A DNA stretch of 33,378 nucleotides. Origin: an uncultured Roseovarius sp. Its GTDB lineage: Bacteria > Pseudomonadota > Alphaproteobacteria > Rhodobacterales > Rhodobacteraceae. The DNA is taken from positions 1 to 33,378 of the forward strand of contig CAKZYL010000221.1 in assembly GCA_937884705.1 (NCBI GenBank). The letters are read 5' to 3'. The translations under genes were made by a program, and so were the position numbers. This document shows positions 9,605 to 18,366 of the stretch, piece by piece. The notes beneath the pieces are model-generated. The model did not search any database, was not told the DNA's origin, and saw nothing but the letters and a program-made list of their open reading frames with translations. Numbering within the stretch: position 1 is the stretch's first letter; every line of letters begins with the position of its first letter.

Positions 9605-9613
9605 CCGGTCCTC

Positions 9614-10864
9614 CTAATGCGCGATGCCAGAGGCCGCGCTTTCGTCGACAAGGCGGCCAGAGATGAAGCGGGTCAGGTCAAAGGGCCGACTGACATTATG
9701 ATGGGTGCCGGTGGCCATGACATGGGCCAGAAGGTATCCGCCCACCGGGATCGCCTTGAAGCCGCCCGTGCCCCACCCGCAATTGACATAGAGCCCATCC
9801 ACACCCGAAGGCCCGATGATGGGCGAGCTATCCGGCGTGACGTCTACGATCCCGCCCCAATGGCGCAGAAGCTTCACCTTGGCGAGTGATGGCATCATCT
9901 CGGCCAGACCGCTGAGCACCGCCTCTTGCATTGGGAGGTTGCCGCGTTGGCCGTAAGATGGCACGCGATCCAAGCCACCGCCGATCACCAGGCCGCCCTT
10001 GTCAGATTGGCTGACATAGGTGCCAAAAGGCGGGCAAAGGACCACCGTTTTGAGCACGGGTTTGAGCGGTTCAGAGACAAAAGCCTGCAGCGCATAGGAC
10101 TCGATGGGCAGCTCGAACCCGGCCATTTTCGCAATCGTCGAGGAATGCCCGGCGGCAGCCGCGCCAACCATGCTTGCGCGAACCTCACCCAGGGATGTGA
10201 CAACGCCGGCGCAGCGCCCGCCTTCGAGGATCACGTCCGTCACTTCGCAGTTCTGGATGATGTCTACGCCCAGCTGATCTGCCGCGCGGGCAAAGCCCCA
10301 CGCCACCGCGTCATGTCGTCCGGTGCCTGCGCGCTTCTGCAAGACGCCGCCATGGATGGGATAGCGCATGTCGGATCGCGTGTTCAGCGCTGGTTCCGCG
10401 CGTTTGACCTGTTTGGCATCGAGAAACTCCGCGTCGACGCCATTCAAGTGCATGGCGTTCACCTGCCGCGCAGCCATTTCCATCTCCGGCTCTGAATGTG
10501 CCGTGACGATCATACCGCGCTGCGAGAACATGATGTTGTAGTTGAGGTCTTTTGACAGGCCCTCATAGAGCCGCACCGACATGTCATAAAGATCAGCGCT
10601 TTCGGGGTAGAAGTAGTTGGATCGAATAACAGTGGTGTTGCGGCCCGTGTTGCCGCCGCCAAGCCAGCCCTTCTCAATCACGGCGACATTGGTGATCTTG
10701 TGGTTCTTTGCCAGGTAGTAGGCCGTCGCCAGCCCGTGCCCACCGCCGCCGACGATAACCGCGTCATATTCAGGCTTCAGTTTCGGCGTGCGCCACGCTT
10801 GTGCCCAGCCTTTGTGGCCGCGCAATCCTTCTTTGAACAGCTTCCATCCAGAGTAGCGTGTCAT
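9614..10864 (-). CDS. soxB: Sarcosine oxidase subunit beta
   Basis: SoxB is the catalytic flavin subunit: it oxidises sarcosine at noncovalent FAD and passes electrons to covalent FMN. The 416-residue protein begins in family style (MTRYSGWKLFKEGLRGHKGW). It has the FAD motif DAVIVGGGGHGLATAYYLAK (about 34-53), and GRHDAVAWG places H184 at the FMN-linked histidine position. The ATG at 10864 is preferred to an in-frame TTG 12 nt upstream. It is first gene of soxBDAG. Upstream lie an operator-like element (10884-10902) and a pair of direct repeats (10928-10957). On the coding strand a TTGAAC-17 nt-TCTAGA arrangement would put the operator between -35 and -10, though the -10 is weak. Confidence 0.95.
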   Translation of the reverse strand: MTRYSGWKLFKEGLRGHKGWAQAWRTPKLKPEYDAVIVGGGGHGLATAYYLAKNHKITNVAVIEKGWLGGGNTGRNTTVIRSNYFYPESADLYDMSVRLYEGLSKDLNYNIMFSQRGMIVTAHSEPEMEMAARQVNAMHLNGVDAEFLDAKQVKRAEPALNTRSDMRYPIHGGVLQKRAGTGRHDAVAWGFARAADQLGVDIIQNCEVTDVILEGGRCAGVVTSLGEVRASMVGAAAAGHSSTIAKMAGFELPIESYALQAFVSEPLKPVLKTVVLCPPFGTYVSQSDKGGLVIGGGLDRVPSYGQRGNLPMQEAVLSGLAEMMPSLAKVKLLRHWGGIVDVTPDSSPIIGPSGVDGLYVNCGWGTGGFKAIPVGGYLLAHVMATGTHHNVSRPFDLTRFISGRLVDESAASGIAH

Positions 10865-10883
10865 CAAGCGTCTCAACGTTGTC

Positions 10884-10902
10884 TAGACACAACTGTACAG
10901 AG
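10884..10902. promoter_or_regulatory. Operator-like element B upstream of soxB
   Basis: Read on the - strand this is CTCTGTACA-GTTG-TGTCTA, identical at all 15 positions outside the N4 spacer to element A at 5933-5951. It lies 20-38 nt upstream of the soxB ATG. A TetR-type protein bound here would block a sox promoter. Assignment to the TetR gene at 2850-3497 is inferred. Confidence 0.65.
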
Positions 10903-10927
10903 CCGTTCAAGCCTGTAAAGCGGGTTG

Positions 10928-10957
10928 TTGGTGTGAAAGTATCTTTTCTTGGTGTGA
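10928..10957. promoter_or_regulatory. Direct repeat pair upstream of soxB
   Basis: TTGGTGTGA occurs at 10928-10936 and 10949-10957, exactly 21 bp apart, which puts both copies on the same helix face. The pair lies 64-93 nt upstream of soxB, a usual activator position. The adjacent LysR gene is a possible partner, but nothing in the sequence proves it. Confidence 0.35.
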
Positions 10958-10979
10958 CCTGCGTCTGAATGTGCGTTGT

Positions 10980-11858
10980 CTAAGACCCAGACAGCCAGTC
11001 AAACACCAGCCGCGCCTGATCGGAGCTTTCGTTGTGCTGCGCAATGTAAAAGTCCAAAGGAGAGGGTAACGCATCCGGCAAAAGCCTTACCAACCGACCT
11101 GACGCCACAAGGTCTGCGGTCAGACCGTCCCATCCCAAAACCGCTCCCATGCCGTCGCGCGCCGCCTGCAGGGCGATCACGTAGTTGTTGACGCGATGCG
11201 ACATCTGCAGAGGCCCATGATAGCCCAAGGATCCCGCCCATTCTTCCCAACTCGTCCAATTGTTTTCCGCCATCTCAAGATGGATCAGCGGGACTTGCCC
11301 GAGGTCTGCAATGCTTTCGAGGGCGTGATCTCGGACGAACTCAGGGCTGGCGAGAGCTGTGATGGTATCCCGAAAGAGCGCGAGACATGGTGCTTGCTCC
11401 AAGCTCATGTCGCCGTAGTGAATGCTCAGATCACAGTTGGCGGCATCACGGCGCATGTCGTCGACAGCCTGAGAGACAGCAATCCTTGGGTGCGCACGCC
11501 AGAAACTGGCCAGCCGCTGCGTGAGCCAAAGTGAACTCACCGCCGTGGTCGAATGGATCGTCACGGCCGCGGGACGGGCGCGCGATTTGAGCTGATCCAG
11601 GGCCTCGCCCACGTGATCGAACCCGCGCTGAATGGCCACCAGCAAGTAGGCACCTTTCTCGGTCAATGCAACGCCGCGATTGTGCCGGTCAAACAGCGCA
11701 GATCCCAATTCTGCCTCAAGCGATTTGATCTGATGGCTGACGGCTGCGGGCGTGACATTCAGCTCGCGCGCGGCCGCCTTGAAACTGACTAGACGCGCGG
11801 CGGCCTCAAAACTGACCAGAGCGCGCAGCGGCAGATGTGCATATCGGATCTCTGACAT
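10980..11858 (-). CDS. LysR-family transcriptional regulator, GcvA-like
   Basis: This 292-residue regulator has an N-terminal winged helix-turn-helix at about residues 26-45 (FKAAARELNVTPAAVSHQIK) and a LysR substrate-binding domain. The LPLRALVSFEAAARLVSF opening is typical of the GcvA branch, whose founder controls glycine cleavage. It is divergent from the four-gene operon at 11965 (106 nt between starts) and lies 115 nt upstream of soxB in the same direction, so it may control either unit. ATG at 11858 is preferred; an in-frame TTG at 11876 would add six residues. A perfect ATTAG-N5-CTAAT palindrome overlaps its start and suggests autoregulation. Confidence 0.9.
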   Translation of the reverse strand: MSEIRYAHLPLRALVSFEAAARLVSFKAAARELNVTPAAVSHQIKSLEAELGSALFDRHNRGVALTEKGAYLLVAIQRGFDHVGEALDQLKSRARPAAVTIHSTTAVSSLWLTQRLASFWRAHPRIAVSQAVDDMRRDAANCDLSIHYGDMSLEQAPCLALFRDTITALASPEFVRDHALESIADLGQVPLIHLEMAENNWTSWEEWAGSLGYHGPLQMSHRVNNYVIALQAARDGMGAVLGWDGLTADLVASGRLVRLLPDALPSPLDFYIAQHNESSDQARLVFDWLSGS

Positions 11859-11871
11859 TAGTTCAGCTAAT
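11857..11871. promoter_or_regulatory. ATTAG-N5-CTAAT palindrome in the LysR/DMGDH intergenic region
   Basis: A perfect inverted repeat (arms ATTAG and CTAAT, spacer TTCAG) fits the LysR T-N11-A form and contains CTAAT, the core reported for E. coli GcvA sites. It sits at the start codon of the LysR gene and about 94 nt upstream of the divergent oxidase gene. Regulator identity is inferred from adjacency. Confidence 0.5.
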
Positions 11872-11964
11872 CTCAAATGAATCTTTTTGCAATTGCGGGA
11901 TAGACGAAACGCAGATTAATCGAGACTATCGCGATAACGAAAATCTCATCTGCAGGGGACGCAC

Positions 11965-14418
11965 ATGAAAAGCCATGCCAAAGTTGTCGTTGTCGGAGGC
12001 GGATGCCTCGGCGCTTCGTTGCTATACGGTCTGACCGAACACGGGATCGACGATTGCGTGATGTTGGAGCGCACGCAGTTGACGGCAGGGTCGACGTGGC
12101 ATGCGGCCGGTCTTTTGGTGACGTTTGTGCGCTCGCACAATGTATCCAAGATGACGCTGGAGACGATCCGGATTTACTCTGAAGTCGAAAAGAAGCTGGG
12201 CACCTCGGTGGGTCTGCGTCAGGTGGGGCAACTGCGCATCGCCAACACCCAGGAGCGGTGGGACGAATTTCAGAGCTATCTGTCCGTGGCAGAAGCAGCG
12301 GGTGTGCCGTGCAAGCTGCTGTCGCCGAAAGAGATTGCCGAAGTGCATCCGCTGCTCAACCAGAATACCAATATCAAGGGCGGCATCTTGCATACCGAAG
12401 ATGGCTATGTGAACCCCGCCGACATCACGCAGGCGATGGCGAAGCTGGCACGGGATGCCGGTGCCAAGGTCTATCAGAACACCGAAGCGCAGGGGTATGA
12501 AAAGCTCGACAACGGGCATTGGAAGGTGCTCACCAACCAGGGTGAGATCACTTGCGAACATTTGATCTTTGCCACCGGCAACTACGCCCGCGAAAACGCG
12601 CGGCGCGTCGGGCTTGATCTGCCCTGTATCCCGATTGTGCATCAGTACTGGACGACAGAGACTGTGCCGCTTCTGAAAGAGCGCAAGGCGCAAGGCCTGC
12701 CAGAGCTGCCGATCCTGCGCGATGAGGATTATGGCGCCTATCTACGTGAGGACACAGGCGGCATTCAGTTCGGGCCGTATGAGTTCGAGAAAGATCTCAA
12801 ACTCTTCGCCACAGACCGCGTGCCGCCTGATTTCGGGGCGGACCTTCTGCCGGAAGATTTTGATGCCGTGGAAACCCAGTGGGAGAAGGCCTTGGAGCGC
12901 GTTCCAACACTGGGTGAGGTCGGCATCAAGGCCAACACCCGCGGGCCGTTCCAGATGACGCCGGATGAATTGCCACTCGCCGGGCCCGCGCCGGGCCATG
13001 ACAACCTTTGGTTGGCCGAAGGAATGCCAGGAGGCATCTTGTGGGGCGGCACCGTGGGCAACTCTATCGCCAAGTGGATCGCTTTTGGGGATCCGGGCAT
13101 CGATATGTCTGAATTGGATCCGCGCCGCTTTGGTGATTACGCGTCCAGGCGCTGGACGATGGACAAGGTGCGCGAGACATGGGGCACGCATATGCACGCG
13201 CATATCCCGGGTGAGGATTTCCCATCGGCGCGGCCCATGCGGACGGTTGGATCCTACGATCTGCTGACAGCGCAAGGCGCGGTTTGGACGCTCTTCAACG
13301 GATACGAATTCCCCCGTTGGTTTGCGCCTACGCCGGACAAAGCCATCCCAGAGCATAGCTTCCGCCGGACGGCGCACATGGAATACGTCATGAACGAGGT
13401 GCGCACGACGCGCGAAGAGGCGGGTTTTATCGAGATGTCGCCGATGACCAAGTTCCTGGTCAAAGGCCCCGGTGCGGCGCGGTGGCTCGATGCGATCATG
13501 GCCAATAAGCTGCCGAAAGTCGGGCGAATGACGCTGTCGCTTGCGCTGAATGAGAAAGGCGGGATGGACGCGGAATACACCATTGTGCGTCTCGCCGATG
13601 ATGCATTCTACCTGGTCAGCACGCCCAACGGACAGCGCTACAACTGGGATCAGTTGAGCCGCTGCATGCCGCAGGATGGCTCGGTGACGATGGAGGACAT
13701 CTCGGAGCAATACGGAGTGATCGCGCTCGCCGGACCAAAAGCGCGGGATATCCTGCAGCCACTGACCGACAATGATCTGTCCAGCGAGGCCTTCCCCTGG
13801 CTCACCGCGCAGCGCGGTGAGGTCGGCTATGCCAAGGGCGTGCATATGCTTCGGGTGAGCTACACCGGTGAACTGGGATGGGAGTTGCACCACCCTATCG
13901 CCTACAACCGGCATATCGTCGATCTGTTGCTAAAGGCGGGTGTGAAGCCGTTCGGAGCAGAAGCGCTTGAGTCCATGCGACTTGAGAAATCCTACCGTGC
14001 GATCAATCGCGAAATTTGCAAGGATCTGACCCCCTATGAGGCGAGCCTCGACCGTTTTGTTGCGATGAAGGAAAAGATCGGCGGCCAAGTGGCTGAGCGC
14101 GAGTTCATCGGTCGCGCGGCGCTTGAGGATCAGCTGGCGAATGGCAGCTATAGCCGACTTGTCACGCTGAAACTGCCGTCTCGCGATACGTCAGTGATTG
14201 CCTATGAAAGCGTCTGGAAGGATGGCGAGATCGTGGGCCGGGTGACCTCGGGCGGGTACTCCTATTACTGCGAGCATGACCTCGCCATGGCGCTTGTTCC
14301 GGAAGAACTGACGAGGCCCGGCACGCCGATGCAGGTGAAAATCCACGCTGAATTGCGCGATGCCGAGGTGATTGACACCTGCGCCTATGATCCGACCAGT
14401 GCACGCGCACGGGCTTGA
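11965..14418 (+). CDS. DMGDH-like FAD oxidoreductase with GcvT domain (paralogue 2)
   Basis: This 817-residue paralogue of the gene at 3501-5909 has the same layout: FAD motif VVVVGGGCLGAS (7-18), LTAGSTWHAAGLL with H46 at the covalent-FAD position, and a GcvT-like C-terminal half (from about 440) with VGRVTSGGYSYYCEHDLAMALV near the end. It should remove an N-methyl group from a secondary or tertiary amine and load the carbon on tetrahydrofolate. CAGGGGAC precedes the ATG. It is first in a four-gene operon (23 nt to the MttB gene), so its substrate is probably the product of that MttB-like protein. Annotation pipelines often call such proteins dimethylglycine dehydrogenase; the true substrate is open. 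Confidence 0.9.
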   Translation: MKSHAKVVVVGGGCLGASLLYGLTEHGIDDCVMLERTQLTAGSTWHAAGLLVTFVRSHNVSKMTLETIRIYSEVEKKLGTSVGLRQVGQLRIANTQERWDEFQSYLSVAEAAGVPCKLLSPKEIAEVHPLLNQNTNIKGGILHTEDGYVNPADITQAMAKLARDAGAKVYQNTEAQGYEKLDNGHWKVLTNQGEITCEHLIFATGNYARENARRVGLDLPCIPIVHQYWTTETVPLLKERKAQGLPELPILRDEDYGAYLREDTGGIQFGPYEFEKDLKLFATDRVPPDFGADLLPEDFDAVETQWEKALERVPTLGEVGIKANTRGPFQMTPDELPLAGPAPGHDNLWLAEGMPGGILWGGTVGNSIAKWIAFGDPGIDMSELDPRRFGDYASRRWTMDKVRETWGTHMHAHIPGEDFPSARPMRTVGSYDLLTAQGAVWTLFNGYEFPRWFAPTPDKAIPEHSFRRTAHMEYVMNEVRTTREEAGFIEMSPMTKFLVKGPGAARWLDAIMANKLPKVGRMTLSLALNEKGGMDAEYTIVRLADDAFYLVSTPNGQRYNWDQLSRCMPQDGSVTMEDISEQYGVIALAGPKARDILQPLTDNDLSSEAFPWLTAQRGEVGYAKGVHMLRVSYTGELGWELHHPIAYNRHIVDLLLKAGVKPFGAEALESMRLEKSYRAINREICKDLTPYEASLDRFVAMKEKIGGQVAEREFIGRAALEDQLANGSYSRLVTLKLPSRDTSVIAYESVWKDGEIVGRVTSGGYSYYCEHDLAMALVPEELTRPGTPMQVKIHAELRDAEVIDTCAYDPTSARARA

Positions 14419-14441
14419 TCCCAAATAGAAAGAGCAATGAG

Positions 14442-15968
14442 ATGAGCCAAGAGCAAGCCAGATCCCGTCGTTCCGCACGCGGCGGCCGCGCCGCACGTGT
14501 ATCGGCCCGTACCAATCCTCCGCCTGTCTACATGCCGACGCTCAATCGCGCGGTTGGTCCGATTGACCTGCTGGGACCCGAAGGCGTGGAGAAGATCCAC
14601 AACGCCGCCATGACCATTCTGGAGACAACAGGGATCGAGTTTCGCGATCCCATCGCGTTGAAAGATTGGGCCAAGGCGGGTGCGGATGTGGACGGTGAGC
14701 GTGTGCGTATCGGGCGGGACATGCTGATGGATCTCATCTCAACCGTGCCGGAAAGCTGGGGCTATCACGCGCGCAATCCAGAGCGGAGCGCGCGGGTTGG
14801 TGGTCGAAATACCGTCTTCGCCAATGCTTATGGCGCGCCGTTTGTCTATGGTCTGGATGGCAAACGACGACCGTCGCAGCTTGAGGATGCACATAACTTC
14901 TTCAAGATGGGACAGATGTCTCAGGCCATGCACGTGCCCGGCATCCTGCCGGTGGAGCCACAAGACGTGCCCGTCCCGCATCGCCATCTTGAGTTGATGC
15001 ACGCTGCGTTGACCTTGACGGACAAGCCGGTGAAAGGATCCGTGCTGTCTCAGACCGCCGCGCGCGACTGTGTCGAGATGGTGCGCATCGTCTTTGGAGA
15101 AGAATTTGTGGATGACAACGTGGTGATGGCCGCGCTGCTCAACTGCAACACGCCGCTGGTTTGGGATGAAACGATGCTGCAGAGCCTGCGGGTCTATGCG
15201 GCGGCGAACCAGCCTTGCTTGCTCTCGCCCTTCGTTCTTGCCGGTGCCAGTACACCCGCGAGCCCGATGGGGGGTGTCGCGCTTCTTATCGCGGAATCGC
15301 TTGCTGGTATGGCCTATTCCCAGATCATCCGCCGCGGTGCGCCGATGGTGCTGGGCGTGGCGATCATGGGTGTGTCTATGAAGACAGGCGCGCCGATGAT
15401 GGGCTCGCCGGAGCCGGGCTTGATGAATTTGCTCGTGGGTCAGATGGCGCGGCATTACGGCGTGCCGTGGCGGACCTGCACGATGTGGACAGGCTCCAAG
15501 GCGACAGACCTTCAGGCAGGATTTGACAGCGCAAATACCATGTGGCCGGTGCTGCTTGGCGGGTGCAACTATGTCGTACACTCCGCGGGCTTTGTGGAAG
15601 GCGCGTTGGGTGTGAGCTATTCAAAATGGATGCAGGATATCTATCAACTTGAAGGCTATCACCGGTTTTTCTCGGGCCTGCAGGAGGAAAATCTGGAGGC
15701 GCTGCTTGAGGACGTCTCAAAGATCGGTCCCGGCGGGCACTTCCTTGGCACAGATCACACGCGCGAAAACCCGATGGTCATGAACCCGCTGCAGAACAAT
15801 GACAGTTTTGAGCAGTGGTTTGATGAGGGCGCGAAGACCGCCGATGAGGTGGGGCGCATCGCGGCCGAACGGATGATCGAAAACTACGTCAAACCGCCGA
15901 TGCCAGCTGATCAGTCTGGGGCCTTGGATGAGTTTGTAGCCAAAAAGAAGATCGCCTATTCTGCCTGA
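14442..15968 (+). CDS. MttB-family (trimethylamine methyltransferase-like) protein, non-pyrrolysine, copy 1
   Basis: This 508-residue member of the MttB superfamily (COG5598) has no in-frame amber codon, so it belongs to the non-pyrrolysine group. Characterised members demethylate quaternary amines such as glycine betaine, carnitine or proline betaine and pass the methyl to a corrinoid protein. Recognisable stretches are VEPQDV, LTLTDKPVKG and MKTGAPMMGSPEPG in the barrel core. The N-terminus is Arg-rich (RSRRSARGGRAARVSAR), as in the second copy at 25717. ATG at 14442 is chosen over an in-frame TTG at 14415 that overlaps the previous gene. No corrinoid protein gene is visible, so the methyl acceptor is unclear. 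Confidence 0.88.
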   Translation: MSQEQARSRRSARGGRAARVSARTNPPPVYMPTLNRAVGPIDLLGPEGVEKIHNAAMTILETTGIEFRDPIALKDWAKAGADVDGERVRIGRDMLMDLISTVPESWGYHARNPERSARVGGRNTVFANAYGAPFVYGLDGKRRPSQLEDAHNFFKMGQMSQAMHVPGILPVEPQDVPVPHRHLELMHAALTLTDKPVKGSVLSQTAARDCVEMVRIVFGEEFVDDNVVMAALLNCNTPLVWDETMLQSLRVYAAANQPCLLSPFVLAGASTPASPMGGVALLIAESLAGMAYSQIIRRGAPMVLGVAIMGVSMKTGAPMMGSPEPGLMNLLVGQMARHYGVPWRTCTMWTGSKATDLQAGFDSANTMWPVLLGGCNYVVHSAGFVEGALGVSYSKWMQDIYQLEGYHRFFSGLQEENLEALLEDVSKIGPGGHFLGTDHTRENPMVMNPLQNNDSFEQWFDEGAKTADEVGRIAAERMIENYVKPPMPADQSGALDEFVAKKKIAYSA

Positions 15969-15982
15969 AAACGGAGAGGGCG

Positions 15983-16987
15983 ATGGAGACGAAAACACTC
16001 TCGCTGGCGCAGGTGCGTGACCTGGCCAAGACGTGGCTGGTGGATGCTGGCATGGACGCGCAAGGCAGCGATGTGCTGGCTGATTTGGTCACAATGTCGG
16101 AGCGAGATGGGCCGCGCAGCCATGGCCTGCGGATGCTGCCCGTCTACAAACAGAGCTTTGAGTGTGGCTATGCAAACCCTGCCGCGCAGCCGACGGTGGC
16201 ACGTGTGGCACCGGGCGTGTTGCGCGGGGACGGAGACAATGGCTATTTCCAGATCGCAATGGAGGCGGCGCGCCAACAGCTGATCGACGTAGCGCGTCAG
16301 CAGGGCATTGCGGGATACACCTGCGCCAATTGCCATCACCTCGCGGCGCTGCGTTTTGACACGATGGCGCTTGCCGATGAAGGCCTGATCGCGATCGCTG
16401 TGGTCAATGCGCTGAAACTGATCGTCCCCCACGGCGGTGACAAACCGATTTTCGGTACCAATCCAATGTCCTTTGCCTGCCCGCGTGAGGGCGCCGATCC
16501 GATTGTGTGGGATCAATCTTCGTCTGTTGTTGCGCTCATGGACATCAAAATGGCGGCGGCTGAGGGCCACATGCTGGATGTCTATGGCGGCCTCGATCCC
16601 GACGGCAATGTCACCAAAGATCCGGTGGCGATCACCGAAACATTGAGCCTGCTGCCCTTTGCCGAGCACAAAGGCACGGGCATCGCGCTCATGGTAGAGA
16701 TTTTGGGTGCCGCATTGGCAGGTGGGACGTTGTCGATGGACACGGCTGAGAAAGAGGCTCTGGGCGCGCTCAATGTGAAACCTGGTGTCACGGTCATCGC
16801 GATTGACCCAGCGAAATGGGGCAATCCCGCGTTCCTGGAGCAAGTGAGCCAAGTGGCAGGTGCAATCACGGATATGCCGGGCGCACGTGTGCCTGGGGAT
16901 GGCCGGCACGTAAAGCGCGCCAAAGCGGAGAGTGAAGGTATTGCTGTCAGCACCGCCGTTTTGAAGGACCTCGGCTTTGGCGGCTGA
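15983..16987 (+). CDS. Ldh/MDH2-family NAD(P)H-dependent oxidoreductase
   Basis: The 334-residue product belongs to the malate/L-lactate dehydrogenase type-2 family, which also contains ureidoglycolate dehydrogenase and delta1-pyrroline/piperideine-2-carboxylate reductases. Family stretches include ANCHHLAALRFDTMALADEG, PHGGDKPIFGTNPMSFACPR and FAEHKGTGIALMVEILGAAL. It lies 14 nt after the MttB gene with GGAGAGGG before its ATG, and overlaps the next gene by 11 nt. Pairing with a DadA-like oxidase is compatible with cyclic imine reduction in a proline-type pathway, but an alpha-hydroxy or alpha-keto acid substrate is equally possible from sequence alone. Confidence 0.87.
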   Translation: METKTLSLAQVRDLAKTWLVDAGMDAQGSDVLADLVTMSERDGPRSHGLRMLPVYKQSFECGYANPAAQPTVARVAPGVLRGDGDNGYFQIAMEAARQQLIDVARQQGIAGYTCANCHHLAALRFDTMALADEGLIAIAVVNALKLIVPHGGDKPIFGTNPMSFACPREGADPIVWDQSSSVVALMDIKMAAAEGHMLDVYGGLDPDGNVTKDPVAITETLSLLPFAEHKGTGIALMVEILGAALAGGTLSMDTAEKEALGALNVKPGVTVIAIDPAKWGNPAFLEQVSQVAGAITDMPGARVPGDGRHVKRAKAESEGIAVSTAVLKDLGFGG

Positions 16988-18218
16988 CGTTGTGGTCATT
17001 GGTGGCGGCATTGTCGGCATCTCTTGCGCCCTAGCGCTGCAAGCCGATGGCAGAACCGTTACGGTCATCGATCCGGGCCCGGCGGGGCAGGGGGCCAGTT
17101 GGGCGTCCTGCGGGTGCATCGCCGTTGGAGAGATCGTGCCTCTGTCGCAGCCTGGCATGCTCCGCCAAGTGCCAAGGTGGCTTTTGAACCCCGAAGCCCC
17201 GCTTGCGATCCGCCCGGCCACGGCCTTACGCATGCTGCCTTGGCTTGCGCGGTTCACGGCAAACGCCCGTCCGGCACCGATGCGCAAGATTGCCTCGGAT
17301 TTGGCGCAGCTCACGTTTCAAGCCACGGGTGATTTCAAAGATCAAATGGCCCGCTACAGTATCGACGACATGCTGATAGAGCGCCCGGTTTTGAAGCTGT
17401 TTGACGACGAGAAAGACCGCGCGACCATGACTGCGGCCTTTGACCTTGCGCGGGAGATGGGCTGCAAGATCGACGAGATTTCTGGCGCGGAAGCCCATGA
17501 GATGGAGCCCGCCATCGCAGCAGATTTTCGGTACGCGGCGGTGTTGCGCGATTGGTCCCACGTTGCCGATTGCGTGCGTCTGGTGCGTGAGTTGACGCGT
17601 GCCTTTGGCGATCGAGGGGGCGTGATCCGTTCGGCGCGCGCCATCGGGTTTGAAACCGTCGACAAGACCGTGACCAAAGTGCGGCTTGACGGAGAAGAGC
17701 CCGTGATGGCACGAGAAATCGTTATTGCCTCGGGCACGGCCTCCAAAGCGCTTGCCAAGGATCTTGGGCTGGCTCTGCCGATAGAAGGTTTGATGGGGTA
17801 CTGGACGGGTCTCAGCGATCACGGCACCGACCTGAAACACACCGTGTTTTATCCCGCAGGTGGGTTTGGCATGACACCTCATGAAAATGCGCTGGCTGTT
17901 GCGGGCACGGTTGAGATCGCGGGCCCCCGTGCCGAGGCCAAATGGCGGCGCGCTGATGTACTCGTGAAGCGCGCCCGTCGTGTGCTGCCCGGATTGAAGA
18001 CACAATCCGCTGAGCGACGCATGGGCCGCCGGCCCTTCACCCCGGACACGCGACCCATCATCGGACGCACGCAGCGGTATTCGAACGTGACCTTCGCCAC
18101 TGGGCATGGGCAACTCGGCGTTACGCTTGGCGCGACAACAGGGCGTTTGGTGGCAGATATCATGGCCGGGCGTCGCACAAACACTGATCTTTCCTGCTTT
18201 AGCCCGGACCGGTTTTGA
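16977..18218 (+). CDS. DadA-like FAD-dependent amino acid oxidase/dehydrogenase
   Basis: This 413-residue DAO-family flavoprotein has the N-terminal FAD motif DVVVIGGGIVGIS (4-16) and the C-terminal signature TGHGQLGVTLGATTGRLVAD found in D-amino acid dehydrogenase-like proteins. The start is TTG at 16977, inside the end of the preceding gene; it places the dinucleotide motif right at the N-terminus as usual, and no better ATG is available. It is last in the four-gene operon. Likely work is oxidation of a D-amino acid or a secondary amine released by demethylation; the substrate cannot be read. Confidence 0.87.
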   Translation: MAADVVVIGGGIVGISCALALQADGRTVTVIDPGPAGQGASWASCGCIAVGEIVPLSQPGMLRQVPRWLLNPEAPLAIRPATALRMLPWLARFTANARPAPMRKIASDLAQLTFQATGDFKDQMARYSIDDMLIERPVLKLFDDEKDRATMTAAFDLAREMGCKIDEISGAEAHEMEPAIAADFRYAAVLRDWSHVADCVRLVRELTRAFGDRGGVIRSARAIGFETVDKTVTKVRLDGEEPVMAREIVIASGTASKALAKDLGLALPIEGLMGYWTGLSDHGTDLKHTVFYPAGGFGMTPHENALAVAGTVEIAGPRAEAKWRRADVLVKRARRVLPGLKTQSAERRMGRRPFTPDTRPIIGRTQRYSNVTFATGHGQLGVTLGATTGRLVADIMAGRRTNTDLSCFSPDRF

Positions 18219-18366
18219 TCCTATTCGCCGCAGGTCCCTTGATTTGGTCGCCGCGCGCGATAATGTCCCCTGACCCGAGTCGAGGTATGGTGCGGCAATT
18301 GCTCGTATTCTACATCGCAGGCACATCCGACAGTAAAGCAACGAGACACTGATAAGGTTAGCGATT

